From: Pseudomonas sp. SCA2728.1_7
GTDB lineage: Bacteria; Pseudomonadota; Gammaproteobacteria; Pseudomonadales; Pseudomonadaceae
Reading direction: 5' to 3'
Length of the DNA stretch: 64,000 bases
NCBI RefSeq assembly: GCF_018138145.1
Contig: NZ_CP073104.1
Location: forward strand, 3,966,001-4,030,000
A program made the translations under genes and the position numbers. Positions 27,101 through 42,100 of this stretch are shown in pieces; within the stretch, counting starts at the first letter, position 1; each line of letters begins with the position of its first letter. The notes under the pieces are model-generated. The model worked only from the letters and a program-made list of their open reading frames with translations. It searched no databases and was not told the origin of the DNA.

Positions 27101-30100
27101 GTACCGTGGCTGAAGGCGGTTCGATCGTTTACACCGCGACCCTGACCAACGCAGCCGGCTCACCCGTCACCGTAACCTTGTCGAACGGCGCCGTGATCAC
27201 CATCGAGGCCGGTAAAACCACCGGCACCGTGACCGTTGCCGCACCTGCCGATGACGTCTACAAAGACGCCGGTAAAGTCGAAGTGACCATCAAGGACGCC
27301 ACCGGCGGCGACTTCGAGAACCTTGTTCCGAGCACCACGCCAGCCGTCACCGACGTGACCGACACCATCGACACCTCGACGGTAAAACTGACCGCGACCG
27401 AGACCGCTGCTGAAGGTGGCACCGTCACTTACACCGCGAGCGTCGGCGCGCCAGTCACCGGCTCGCCGGTCATCGTGAGCCTGGCCAACGGTCAGACCAT
27501 TACCATCGCCGTCGGCCAGACCACCGGCACCGCGACTGCCACCGCACCGAACGATGCGCTGACCGGTCATGCTCCACTGACCAACTCAATCACCGCGGTC
27601 AGCGGCGGCAATTACGAAAATCTGGTCGCTGACAAAACCCCGGTCAGCACCACCGTGACCGACACCAACGACACCACCAACCTGACGCTCAGCGCCACCG
27701 GTACCGTGGCTGAAGGCGGTTCGATCGTTTACACCGCGACCCTGACCAACGCAGCAGGCTCGCCCGTCACCGTGACCCTGAGCAATGGCTCGGTAATCAC
27801 CATCGAAGCGGGCAAAACCACCGGCACCGTGACCGTCCCTGCACCTGCCGATGACGTCTACAAGGACGCCGGCAAAGTTGAAGTGAGCATCAAGGACGCC
27901 ACCGGCGGCGACTTCGAGAACCTGGTGCCAAGCACCGTTGCAGCCGTGACCGACGTCACTGACACCATCGACACCTCGACGGTGAAGCTGACTGCCACCG
28001 AAACTGCTGCTGAAGGCGGCACCGTCACTTACACCGCCACTGTTGGCGCGCCAGTGACCGGCTCGCCAGTCGTAGTCACCCTGGCTAACGGCCAAAGCAT
28101 CACCATCGCTGTCGGCCAAACCACCGGCACCGTGTCGACCACCGCACCAAACGACGTACTGGCCGGCCATGCACCGCTGACCAACTCGATCACTAACGTT
28201 ACCGGTGGCAACTACGAAAACCTGGTCGCCGACAAAACCCCGGTCAGCACCACCGTGACCGACACCGTCGACACCACCACCGTTTCGCTGACCGCCACCG
28301 GCAACGTCAACGAAGGCGGTTCGATCGTTTACACCGCGACGCTGACCAACCCGGCCGGCACCCCGGTGACCGTGACCCTGAGCAACGGTTCGACCATCAC
28401 CATCGACGCCGGCAAGACCACCGGCACCGTGACCGTCCCAGCCCCGGCCGATGACGTCTACAAAGACGCCGGCAAAGTCGAAGTGACCATCAAGGGCACC
28501 GACGGCGGCAATTTCGAAAACCTGGTAGCCAATCCGACGCCAGCGGTGACCAACGTCGCCGACACCATCAACACCACGCACCTGACACTCAGCGCTGAAA
28601 GCTATGTGCTCGAAGGCACCTCGATCACGTACACCGCGACCCTGACCAACGCCGCGCAAACGCCGGTCACCGTCAACCTGAGCAACGGCCAGACCATCAC
28701 CATCGAAGCTGGCAAAACCAGCGGTTCGGTGACCATCGCTGCGCCGAGCGACGACGTCTACAAAGACGTCAGCAAGCTCACCGTGACCATGACCGATGCC
28801 ACTGGCGGCAACTTCGAGAAACTCGACGTCAGCAAGACTCCGGTCAGCACCACCGTCAATGACACCATCGACAAAACCACGCTGACCCTCAGCGCCAGCG
28901 ACACCGTCAGCGAAGGTGGCCAGATCACCTACACCGCGACCCTGAGCAATCCGGCCGGCACCGCCATGACCGTGACCCTGGCCAACGGCGCGGTGATCAA
29001 CATCGCCGCTGGCGCCACCAGCGGCTCGGTGAACTTCGCTGCCCCTGCGAACACCCCGTACATCGACGGCGGCAAAGTACAGACGGCGATTGCCAGCCAC
29101 AGCGGCGGCAACTTCGAGCAGGTCGATGCCAACCGTTCCGCGGTGGTCACCACCGTGACCGACACGGTCGACACCACCAATATCAGCCTGAGCGCCACCG
29201 CTTCGGTCGCCGAGGGCGGCTCGATCGTCTACACCGCGAGCCTGACCAACCCGGCAGGCACGGCGATGACCGTGACCCTGAGCAACGGCGCGGTGATCAA
29301 CATCGCCAAGGGCGCGACCACTGGCACCGCAACCGTCGCAGCGCCGGCCGATGACGTCTACAAAGACGCTGGCAAGGTCGATGCGAGCATCACCAAGACC
29401 ACCGGCGGCAACTTCGAGAACCTGGTGGTCGACAAGACCCCGGCGGTCACCGACGTGACCGACACCATCGACAACAGCACCGTTTCGCTGACCGCTACCG
29501 CCAGCACCGTTGAAGGCGGCGTGGTGGTTTACACCGCCTCCGTCACCGCGCCGGTGACCGGTTCGCCGGTTGTCGTGACCTTGTCCAACGGCCAGACCAT
29601 CACCATTCCGGTCGGCGCCAGCAGCGGCAGCGTCAACTTCACCGCACCGAACGATGCACTCGCTGGCGGCAATACGCTGAGCGTGAAAATCGACGGCGCC
29701 AGCGGCGGCAATTACGAGAACCTTGTGGCCGACAAAACTCCGGCCGTGACGTCGGTGACCGACACCGTCGACACCACCAACCTGTCGCTGAGCGCGACTG
29801 GCACCGTGGCTGAGGGTGGTTCGATTGTCTACACCGCTACGCTGACCAACCCGGCCGGCACCCCGGTGACTGTGACCCTGAGCAATGGCTCGGTGATCAC
29901 CATCGAAGCGGGCAAGACCACGGGGTCCGTGACCGTTGCGGCCCCGGCCGATGACGTCTACAAGGACGCCGGCAAAGTCGAAGTCACGATCAAGGACGCC
30001 ACGGGCGGCAACTTCGAAAACCTGGTGCCAAGCACGACGCCAGCCGTGACCGAGGTGACTGACACCATCGACACTTCGACCGTGAAGCTGACGGCCGACA

Positions 30101-33100
30101 CCACTGTCGCTGAAGGCGGCACCGTCACTTACACCGCCACGGTTGGCGCGCCGGTCACGGGTTCGCCTGTCGTGGTCACTCTGGCTAACGGCCAGAGCAT
30201 CACCATTGAAGTCGGCAAAACCACCGGCACCGTGACCACCACCGCGCCGAATGACGCATTGAACGGTCAGGCGTCGCTGGGCAACTCGATCACCAACGTT
30301 TCCGGCGGCAACTTCGAAAACCTGGTGGCCGACAAGACCCCGGTGTCGACCACGGTCACTGACACCGTCGACACCACTGATCTGTCGCTCAGCGCTACCA
30401 ATTCGGTCGCCGAGGGCGGTTCGATCATCTACACCGCGACCCTGAGCAATCCCGCCGGTACGCCGGTGACCGTGACCCTGAGCAACGGTTCGGTGATCAC
30501 CATTGAAGCGGGCAAGACCACTGGCACCGTCACCGTTGCGGCGCCTGCCGATGACGTCTACAAAGACGCCGGCAAAGTCGAAGTCACCATCAAGGACGCT
30601 ACCGGCGGCAACTTCGAGAACCTGGTGCCGAGCACTGTTCCGGCCGTGACTGAAGTCACCGACACCATCGACACCTCGACGGTCAAACTGACCGCCACCG
30701 AATCTGCGGCTGAAGGTGGCACCGTCACCTACACCGCCACTGTCGGCGCGCCAGTCACCGGTTCGCCGGTCGTCGTGACCCTGGCGAACGGCCAGAACAT
30801 CACCATCGAAATCGGCAAAACCACCGGCACCGTCACCACCACCGCACCGAACGACGCGCTGAACGGCCATACGCCGCTGACCAACGCGATCACCGACGTG
30901 AGCGGCGGCAATTACGAGAACCTCGTTGCCGACAAAACCCCGGTTTCGACCACCGTCACTGACACCGTCGACACCACCAACCTGTCGCTGACCGCGACCG
31001 GCACCGTGGCGGAAGGCGGCTCGATCGTTTACACCGCAACCCTGACCAACCCGGCCGGCACCCCGGTGACTGTAACCCTGAGCAATGGCTCGGTGATCAC
31101 CATCGAAGCGGGCAAGACCACCGGCACCGTCACCGTCGCTGCACCGGCCGATGACGTCTACAAAGACGCCGGCAAAGTCGAAGTCACCATCAAGGACGCC
31201 ACCGGCGGCAACTTCGAGAACCTGGTTCCGAGCACCACGCCAGCCGTCACCGACGTCACTGACACCATCGACACTTCGACGGTCAAACTGACCGCCACCG
31301 AGTCTGCAGCTGAAGGCGGCACCATCACCTACACCGCCACGGTCGGTGCGCCAGTCACTGGCTCGCCAGTTGTGGTGACCCTGGCCAACGGTCAGAACAT
31401 CACCATCGAAGTGGGTAAAACCACCGGCACCGTGACCACCACCGCACCGAATGATGCGCTGACTGGCCATGCACCGCTGACCAACGCGATCACCGACGTT
31501 TCCGGCGGCAATTACGAAAACCTCGTGGCCGACAAAACTCCGGTCAGCACCACCGTGACCGATACCGTCGACACCACCAATCTGTCGCTGACCGCGACCG
31601 GCGCGGTGGACGAAGGCGGCCAGATCACTTACACCGCGACCCTGACCAACGCTGCTGGCTCGCCGGTCACCGTGACCCTGTCGAACGGTGCCGTGATCAC
31701 CATCGACGCTGGCAAAACCACCGGCACCGTGACCGTCGACGCACCGAAAGACGACGTCTACAAAGACGCCGGCACCGTAGAAGCGACCATCAAGGGCGCG
31801 ACCGGTGGCGACTTCGAAAACCTCGTCACCAGCACTGCCCCGGCCGTCACCACCGTCAACGACACCATCGACACCTCCACCGTGTCGCTGACTGCCACGG
31901 CGAACGTCGCCGAAGGCGAAACCGTGGTCTACACCGCGACCGTGACCGCGCCAGTGACTGGCTCACCGGTTGTCGTGACCCTGTCCAACGGCCAGACCAT
32001 CACCATCGCTGTCGGTGAAACCACCGGCTCGGTGAACTTCGTTGCACCGAACAGCCCATTGGCCGGCGGCAGCTCGCTGAGCGTCACCATCGACGGCGCC
32101 ACCGGCGGCAACTACGAAAAACTCGCGGTCGACGGCAAGTCCGCCGACACCGTGGTTTCGGACACTACCGACACCACCAACCTGAACCTGACCGCAACCG
32201 ATTCGGTGGCTGAAGGCGGTTCGATCGTTTACACCGCGACGCTGACCAACCCGGCCGGCACGCCGGTAACCGTGACCCTGAGCAACGGCTCGGTAATCAC
32301 CATCGAGGCTGGCAAAACTACCGGCACCGTGACCGTTGCTGCGCCGGCCGATGACGTCTACAAAGACGCCGGCAAAGTCGAAGTGACGATCAAGGATGCA
32401 ACGGGCGGCAACTTCGAGAACCTGGTGCCGAGCACCGTGCCGGCCGTGACCAACGTCACCGACACCATCGACACCACCACCGTCAAACTCACCGCGACCG
32501 AATCGGCGGCCGAGGGTGGCAGCGTGACTTACACCGCAACCGTCGGCGCGCCAGTGACCGGTTCGCCTGTGGTCGTGACCCTGGCTAACGGTCAGACCAT
32601 CACCATTGGTGTTGGCCAGACCACCGGCACCGCGACCACCATCGCGCCGAACGATGCATTGACCGGCCACGCGCCGATCACCAATGCGATCACCGAGGTA
32701 AGCGGCGGCAACTTCGAAAATCTGGTGGCGGACAAGACGCCGGTTTCGACCAATGTCACCGACACCGTCGACACCACTGACCTGTCGCTGACTGCGACCG
32801 GCACTGTTGCGGAAGGTGGTTCGATCATCTACACCGCGACGCTGACCAACGCGGCTGGCTCGCCAGTCACCGTGACGCTGTCTAATGGCGCGGTAATCAC
32901 CATCGAAGCCGGTAAAACCACTGGCACTGTGACCGTTCCAGCTCCGGCCGATGACGTCTACAAAGACGCGGGCAAAGTCGAAGCGACGATCTCCACCGCT
33001 ACCGGTGGCAACTTCGAGAACCTGGTGCCGAGCACGGTTCCAGCCGTCACCGAAGTGACTGACACCATCGACACCTCGACCGTCAAACTGACGGCTGATA

Positions 33101-36100
33101 CTTCCGTGGCTGAAGGCGGCACCGTCACTTACACCGCCACTGTGGGCGCTCCAGTGACCGGCTCGCCAGTCGTGGTGACCTTGGCCAACGGTCAGAACAT
33201 CACCATCGAAGTCGGCAAAACCACCGGCACCGTGACCTTCACCGCACCGAACGATGCGCTGACCGGTCAGGCGCCACTGACCAACTCGATCACCGGCGTT
33301 ACCGGCGGCAATTACGAAAACCTCGTGGCCGACAAGACACCGGTTTCGACCAACGTCACCGATACTGTCGACACCACCAACCTGTCGCTTAGCGCGACCG
33401 GTTCTGTGGCCGAAGGTGGTTCGATCATCTACACCGCGACATTGACCAACGCAGCTGGCTCGCCAGTCACCGTGACCCTGTCGAACGGCGCGGTGATTAC
33501 CATCGAGGCCGGTAAAACCACTGGCACCGTAACCGTTCCAGCGCCAGCCGATGACGTCTACAAAGACGCCGGCAAAGTCGAAGCGACGATTTCCACCGCC
33601 ACCGGCGGCAACTTCGAAAACCTGGTGCCGAGCACTGTTCCGGCCGTGACCGAAGTGACTGACACCATCGACACCTCGACCGTCAAACTGACGGCCGATA
33701 CCTCCGTGGCTGAAGGCGGCACCGTCACTTACACCGCCACTGTTGGCGCTCCAGTGACCGGTTCGCCGGTCACCGTGACCCTGGCCAACGGCCAGAACAT
33801 CACCATCGAAGTCGGCAAAACCACCGGCACCGTGACCTTCACCGCACCGAACGATGCCCTGACCGGCCACGCGCCGCTGACCAACTCGATTACCGGTGTT
33901 ACCGGCGGCAATTACGAGAACTTGGTGGCTGACAAGTCTCCGGTTTCGACTAACGTCACCGATACCGTCGACACCACCAACCTGTCGCTGAGCGCGACTG
34001 GCTCGGTCGCTGAAGGGGGCTCGATCGTCTACACCGCGACGCTGACCAACGCGGCTGGCTCACCAGTCACCGTGACCCTGTCCAACGGCGCCGTGATCAC
34101 CATCGAGGCGGGTAAAACCACTGGCACCGTGTCCGTTCCTGCTCCGGCTGATGACGTCTACAAAGACGCCGGCAAAGTCGAAGCGACGATTTCCACCGCC
34201 ACCGGCGGCAACTTCGAAAACCTGGTGCCGAGCACTGTTCCGGCCGTGACCGAAGTGACTGACACCATCGACACCTCGACCGTCAAACTGACGGCTGATA
34301 CGTCGGTCGCTGAAGGCGGCACCGTCACTTACACCGCCACTGTCGGCGCTCCAGTGACCGGCTCGCCTGTCGTGGTGACCTTGGCCAACGGCCAGAACAT
34401 CTCCATCGAAGTCGGCAAAACCACCGGTACCGTGACCACCACGGCACCTAACGATGCACTGACCGGTCAGGCACCACTGACCAACTCGATCACCGGTGTA
34501 ACCGGCGGCAATTACGAGAATCTCGTAGCCGACAAGACACCGGTTTCGACCACGGTCACCGATACCGTCGACACCACCAATCTGTCGCTCAGTGCGACCG
34601 GCTCTGTGGCCGAAGGCGGTTCGATTGTTTACACCGCCACGCTGACCAACGCCGCAGGCTCGCCAGTGACCGTGACGCTGTCCAACGGCGCCGTGATCAC
34701 CATCGAGGCGGGTAAAACCACTGGCACCGTCACCGTCGCTGCACCGGCGGATGACGTATACAAAGATGCAGGCAAAGTCGAAGCAACCATTTCGACCGCG
34801 ACCGGCGGCAACTTCGAGAATTTGGTACCGAGCACCGTGCCGGCCGTGACCAATGTCACCGACACCATCGACACTACCACCGTCAAACTCACTGCGACCG
34901 AGTCGGCAACTGAGGGTGGCACGGTCACCTACACCGCCACTGTTGGTGCAGCCGTCACCGGCTCGCCTGTCGTCGTGACGCTGGCCAACGGTCAGACCAT
35001 CACCATCGGTGTCGGCCAGACCACAGGCACCGCAACCACCGCAGCGCCAAACGATGCATTGACCGGTCATGCGCCACTGACCAACGCGATCACCAACGTG
35101 ACCGGCGGCAACTACGAAAACCTCGTGGCTGACAAAACCCCGGTCAGCACCAACGTGACCGACACTGTCGACACCACCAACCTGTCGCTCAGTGCGACCG
35201 GTTCTGTGGCTGAGGGCGGTTCGATTGTTTACACCGCCACGCTGACCAACGCCGCTGGTTCGCCAGTCACCGTGACGCTGAGCAACGGCGCCGTGATCAC
35301 TATCGACGCGGGTAAAACCACTGGCACCGTGACCGTTCCAGCACCAGCCGACGACGTTTACAAAGACGCCGGCACCGTGCAGGCCACAATCAGCAACGCC
35401 ACCGGTGGCAACTTCGAAAATCTGGTGCCGAGCACGACGCCAGCCGTGACTAGCGTCACCGACACCATCGACACCACCACCGTCAAACTGACGGCCACCG
35501 AGTCGGCGGCTGAAGGCGGCAATGTTGTCTACACCGCGACTGTCGGCGCACCGGTAACTGGCTCGCCAGTTGTCGTGAATTTGGCCAATGGTCAAACCAT
35601 CACCATCGGTGTCGGCCAGACCACAGGCACCGCAACCACCGCAGCGCCAAACGATGCATTGACCGGTCATGCGCCACTGACCAACGCGATCACCAACGTG
35701 ACCGGCGGCAACTACGAAAACCTCGTGGCCGACAAGACGCCAGTCAGCACCAACGTGACCGACACCGTCGACACCACCAACCTGTCGCTGAGCGCGACCG
35801 GCTCTGTGGCTGAAGGTGGCTCGATCGTCTATACGGCGACATTGACCAATGCCGCTGGCTCGCCAGTGACCGTCACCCTGTCGAACGGCGCCGTGATTAC
35901 CATCGACGCCGGCAAAACCACCGGCACCGTGACCGTTCCAGCGCCAGCCGACGACGTCTACAAAGACGCCGGCACCGTGCAGGCGACGATCAGCACCGCC
36001 ATCGGTGGCAACTTCGAGAATCTGGTGCCGAGCACGACTCCGGCTATCACCAGCGTTACCGATACCATCGACACCACCACCGTGAAGCTGACTGCCACCG

Positions 36101-39100
36101 CCACTGCCGCTGAAGGCGGCAATGTCGTCTACACCGCAACTGTCGGCGCGCCAGTGACGGGCTCGCCAGTCGTGGTCACCCTGTCGAACGGTCAGACCAT
36201 CACCATTGGCGTCGGCCAGACCACCGGCACCGCAACCACCGCAGCGCCAAACGATGCATTGACCGGTCATGCGCCACTGACCAACGCGATCACCAACGTG
36301 ACCGGCGGCAACTACGAAAACCTCGTGGCCGACAAGACGCCAGTCAGCACTACCGTGACCGACACTGTCGACACCACCAACCTGTCGCTCAGTGCGACCG
36401 GTTCTGTGGCTGAAGGCGGTTCGATTGTTTACACCGCCACGCTGACCAACGCCGCTGGTTCGCCAGTGACCGTAACCTTGTCAAACGGCGCCGTGATCAC
36501 CATCGACGCCGGTAAAACCACTGGTACCGTAACCGTTCCAGCGCCAGCCGATGACGTCTACAAAGACGCGGGTACCGTGCAGGCGACCATCAGCACCGCC
36601 ACCGGTGGCAACTTCGAAAACCTCGTGCCGAGCACGACTCCGGCCGTGACCAGCGTCACCGACACGATCGACACCACCACCGTAAAACTCACTGCAACCA
36701 CAACTGCAGCCGAGGGCGGCAACGTTGTCTACACCGCTACTGTCGGCGCGCCAGTCACCGGTTCGCCGGTTGTTGTGACCCTGGCCAACGGTCAGACCAT
36801 CACTATTGGCGTCGGCCAGACCACCGGCACCGCGACCACCACCGCACCGAACGATGCGTTGACCGGTCATGCGCCGCTGACCAACTCGATCACCAACGTC
36901 ACTGGCGGTAACTACGAGAACCTCGTGGCTGACAAAACACCGGTCAGCACGAACGTGACCGACACTGTCGACACCACCAATCTGTCGCTGAGCGCTACCA
37001 ATTCGGTCGCTGAAGGCGGTTCGATTGTTTACACCGCGACCCTGACCAATGCCGCTGGCTCGCCAGTGACCGTGACGCTGAGCAACGGCGCCGTGATCAC
37101 CATCGACGCCGGTAAAACCACCGGCACCGTGACGGTCCCGGCCCCGGCTGACGATGTCTACAAAGACGCCGGTACCGTGCAGGCGACGATCAGCACCGCC
37201 ACCGGTGGCAACTTCGAAAACCTGGTGCCGAGCACGACGCCGGCAATTACCAGCGTCACCGATACCATCGACACCACTACCGTAAAGCTGACGGCAACGG
37301 CTACTGCGGCAGAGGGCGGCAACGTCGTCTACACCGCGACCGTCGGTGCTCCAGTGACTGGATCGCCAGTTGTGGTAACCCTGTCGAACGGTCAAACCAT
37401 CACCATCGGCGTCGGCCAGACCACGGGCACCGCGACCACCACGGCGCCAAACGACGCACTGACTGGTCATGCACCGCTGACCAACTCGATAACCAACGTC
37501 ACTGGCGGCAACTACGAGAACCTGGTCGCCGACAAAACCCCGGTCAGCACCACCGTCACCGACACCGTCGACACCACCAATCTGACGCTATCCGCGACCG
37601 GCACCGTGGCCGAAGGTGGTCAGATCACCTACACCGCGACCCTGACCAACGCTGCCGGTTCGCCAGTCACCGTAACCCTGAGCAACGGCTCGGTGATCAC
37701 CATCGACGCGGGCAAAACCAGCGGCACCGTGACCGTCCCGGCGCCAGCCGATGACGTCTACAAAGACGCCGGCAATGTCCAGGCAACGATCAAAACCGCC
37801 ACCGGTGGCAGCTTCGAAAACCTGGTCACCAGCACGGCTCCGGCCGTGACCAGCGTCACCGACACCATCGACACCACCACCGTGAAGCTGACGGCCACCG
37901 GCTCTGCGGCTGAGGGCGGCAACGTCGTCTACACCGCGACCGTCGGTGCTCCAGTGACTGGCTCGCCGGTTGTGGTAACCCTGTCGAACGGTCAGACCAT
38001 CACCATCGGTGTTGGCCAGACCACCGGCACCGCGACCACCACTGCACCTAACGACGCTTTGACAGGCCACGCACCGCTGACCAACTCGATCACCAATGTC
38101 ACTGGCGGCAACTACGAGAACCTTGTCGCCGACAAGACTCCGGTTTCGACTACCGTCACCGACACCGTCGACACCACCAACCTGTCGCTGTCCGCGACCG
38201 GCACTGTGGCCGAAGGTGGCCAGATCACTTACACCGCAACGCTGACCAACGCCGCTGGCTCGCCAGTCACCGTGACCCTGAGCAATGGCTCGGTGATCAC
38301 CATCGACGCGGGTAAAACCACTGGCACCGTGACCGTTCCAGCACCGGCCGACGATGTCTACAAAGACGCCGGCACCGTGCAGGCAAGCATCACCGGCACC
38401 AGCGGCGGCGGCTTCGAAAATCTGGTGACCAGCAACACGCCAGCCGTGACCAGCGTCACCGACACTATCGACACCACCACCGTCAGCATCACCGGCAGCA
38501 GCTCGGTGACCGAAGGCCAGGCTGCCAGCTACACCGTCAGCCTGAACCACACGGCGCAAACCGAAGTGACCCTGAAAATCGTCTACAGCGGCACCGCCGC
38601 CGACGGTTCCGACTTCACCGGTGTGTACACCGTGAAGATCCCGGCAGGTGCGAGCAGCGCGCAGTTCAACGTCGCCACCATCGATGACAAGATCACCGAA
38701 GGCACCGAGAACTTCGTGGTCAAGATCGATTCCGCCACCGGCGGCAACTTCGAGAACCTCGCGGTCAGCAGCACCAATGGCAGCGTCAGCACCTCGATCA
38801 TCGACAACGACGCACCGCCGGTCATCGACCTGGATGGCAACAACTCCAGCGGTGCCACCGGTGCCGACTACAAGGTGACCTTCACCGAAAACACCCCGGG
38901 CGCGGGCGTATCGATTGCCGACACCGACATCAGCATCACTGACCCGGACAGCACCCTGCTCACCGGTGCCACTGTGGTTCTGACCAACCGTCAGGACGGC
39001 GATGCGCTGAACCTGGGCAACAGCGTCAACGGCATTACCATCAATGCCAACAGCACCAACGGCACCGTGACCCTGACACTGTCGGGCAACGCGACGCTGG

Positions 39101-42100
39101 CTGATTACATGCAGGCCATCAAGAACATCAGCTTCACTAACAGCAGTGAGAATCCGAGCACCGTACCGCGGATCATCACCGTGACCGTGACCGATGGCGG
39201 CAACTACTCCAACACCGCAACCACCACGGTCAACGTGGTGGCGGTCAACGACGCACCGGTCGCTGCACCGAGCAATGTCACCGGCACCGAAGACACCCCG
39301 CTGGTACTCGGCTGGTCGACTTTCGGTGTGACCGACGTCGACAGCCCGGCCAGCAGCCTCGGCATCAAAATCACCCAGCTGCCGGGTGAAGGTAAACTGC
39401 AGTATCTGGACGGTTCGACCTGGAAAGACGTTGCCAACAACCAGACCTTCAGCAAGGCTGATATCGACGCGGGCAAGCTGCGCTTCCTGCCGGATGCCAA
39501 CGAGTCGGGCGTCAACGGTTACGGCGGCAGCGGCCTGGGCAACAATCAGGCGGACTACGCGCAGATCAAGTTCCAGCCAACCGACGGCCAACTGCTGGGC
39601 AACACCGGCACCGTGAAGATCGACATTACGCCGGTGGCGGATGCGCCGACCGTGAGCGTGGCCGACAACAGCGTGAAGTCCACCGGCCTGATCAAGGAAG
39701 TCTGGACTGGTCTCTCGGGTCTGGGCACCAACGGCAATGGCGCGGATTCGACCACGTTGAAAAACGTCATCGACGGCGCCGGGAAACCGAACTCCAGTGG
39801 CTCGGTCACCAATGTGCAGTCCGACGGTAGCGTTGCGGCGGGCACGGCATCGAAGACGTCAGGCCTGATTTATCTGGAAGCCGGCAAGACCTACACCTTC
39901 AGCGGTATTGCCGATGACAGTTTGTTGATCACGATCGGCGGCAAGAGTGTGGCTTCGGGTACCTGGGGCGCGGGCGGCGCCATCAATGGCTCGTTCACCC
40001 CGACCACCAGCGGCTACTACACCCTGGACATCTACCACCACAACCAGAGCGGCCCAGGCAGCTACGACGTCAACCTGTCGGTCAACGGCAGCACGCCAAT
40101 CGACCTGAGCAGCGCCGGCGTGCCGATCTACACCGGCGTGCAGGATCTGATCAATTCGGGCGTGACCGTCTCCGATCTGCACGGCAGCAACGGCGAAGGC
40201 TATTACGACGGCTACAAACTCAACACCGGCGCCGAAGGCACCACGGTGAAACTCTCGGCGATCACCACCGCCCTGACCGACACCGACGGCTCGGAAACCC
40301 TGAGCGTGAAGATCAGCGGCGCACCGGTCGGCTCGGTGCTCAGCGATGGCGCGGGTCATACCTTCACCGTCACCGCCAGCAGCGGCGACGCCAACGTCAC
40401 CGGCTGGAACCTCGGCAGCCTGACCGTGACCCCGCCGCCGTACTACAACGGCCAGTTCAACCTGACCGTGACCTCGACCTCCACCGAGATGGTCGGCGGC
40501 TCGGCCAGCAGCACCGCGACCATTCCGGTCAGCGTGGTGCCGGCGGTCTACAACGCCATTGTCGCCACCTCGGCCGACGATACCGTCACCGGCACCGATG
40601 GCAACGACATCATCGTCGCCGACATCGGTGGCCTGACCGTGGTGCCGGGTACCAACTACAACATCGCGTTCATGGTCGACAGCTCCGGCAGCATGAGCAG
40701 TTCGTCGCTCAACGCCGCCAAAGACTCGCTGACCTCGGTGTTCAACAGCCTCAAGCAGAGCCTGGGCGGCAGCAATTCGGGCACGGTGAACATTTTCCTA
40801 GTCGACTTCGATACCCAGGTCAACAAGTCGGTGTCGGTGAACCTCAACGACCCGAACGCGCTGACCCAGCTCAAAGCGGTACTGGACTCGATGGCCTCCG
40901 GCGGCGGCACCAACTACGAGGATGTGTTCAAGACCACGGCCAACTGGTTCCAGAGCGCTGACGCTGTGGCCAACACCGGCGCGAAGAACCTTACGTACTT
41001 CATCACCGACGGCCAGCCGACCTATTACCAGAGCGGCGAGCAGACCAACCCGACGCTGTACGGCAACGTGAAGCTCGACGATGTGGTGAAAACCAGCAAC
41101 TACAAGCCGGGCGACACCTTCAGCACTTATATCGACAATACCCATGCGTTGACGATCAACAGCGCCGGCACAGTGACCCTGCAAACCTACAATTCGTGGT
41201 GGGGCTGGAGCGGCACTAATCTGGGCACCATCCACGCGCAGGGCGACGGCACCTATGAGTTGTCGAGTCTGGCGGGTACCGGCAACAGCACCAACTCGGC
41301 AACGACCAGTAACTCGACCAGTGGTTTTGCCTTGCTCAGCGGTCTGTCGAACGTCGAGGCTATCGGACTGAACAACGATGTCAGCCTCAACGATCTGAAG
41401 CCTTACGACTCGGACAAAACGCCGCAGACCAACATCGATCCGAAGGACCTGGCCAACTCGATCATCGGCCACACCGAAGCGACGATGCCAGGCAACGACA
41501 CCGTCAGCGGTGGCGACGGCAACGACATCCTGTTCGGCGATCTGGTGAGCTTCAACGGCATTGCCGGCGAGGGTTATCAGGCGATGCAGGCGTTCGTGGC
41601 CAAGGAAACCGGGGTCGATGTCAGCAAAGTCACCACCAGCAACGTGCACCAGTACATCACCGAGCACTATCAGGCGTTCGATGTCTCCGGCGCGCATGAC
41701 GGCAATGACACGCTGTTGGGTGGCGCGGGCAATGACATCCTCTTCGGTTCGGGCGGTAATGATTGGCTTGATGGCGGCAAAGGCAATGACATCCTGCTCG
41801 GCGGCACCGGCAACGACACGCTGATCGGCGGTCAGGGCAACGACATCCTTATCGGTGGTTCGGGTGCCGACACCTTCGTCTGGAAAGCGGGCGACACCGG
41901 CAACGACGTGATCAAGGACTTCAAGGCCGCCGACGGTGACCGTATCGATCTGCGCGATCTGTTGCAGGGCGAGACCGGCAGCACCATCGACAACTTCCTG
42001 AAGATCACCACGGTCGACGGCACGTCGTCGCTGCAAGTCAGCTCGGCGGGCAAGTTCAACTCCGGCGATGCTGCTGCGGCAACCCCGGACGTGACGATCA

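Noticed and set aside
27586..36270. Very long open frames on the strand opposite lapA (up to about 1294 codons)
   Set aside because: They mirror the repeat array in a fixed frame, consist of low-complexity G, D, H and R-rich repeats, and follow from GC-biased codons in lapA. No start signals or domains.
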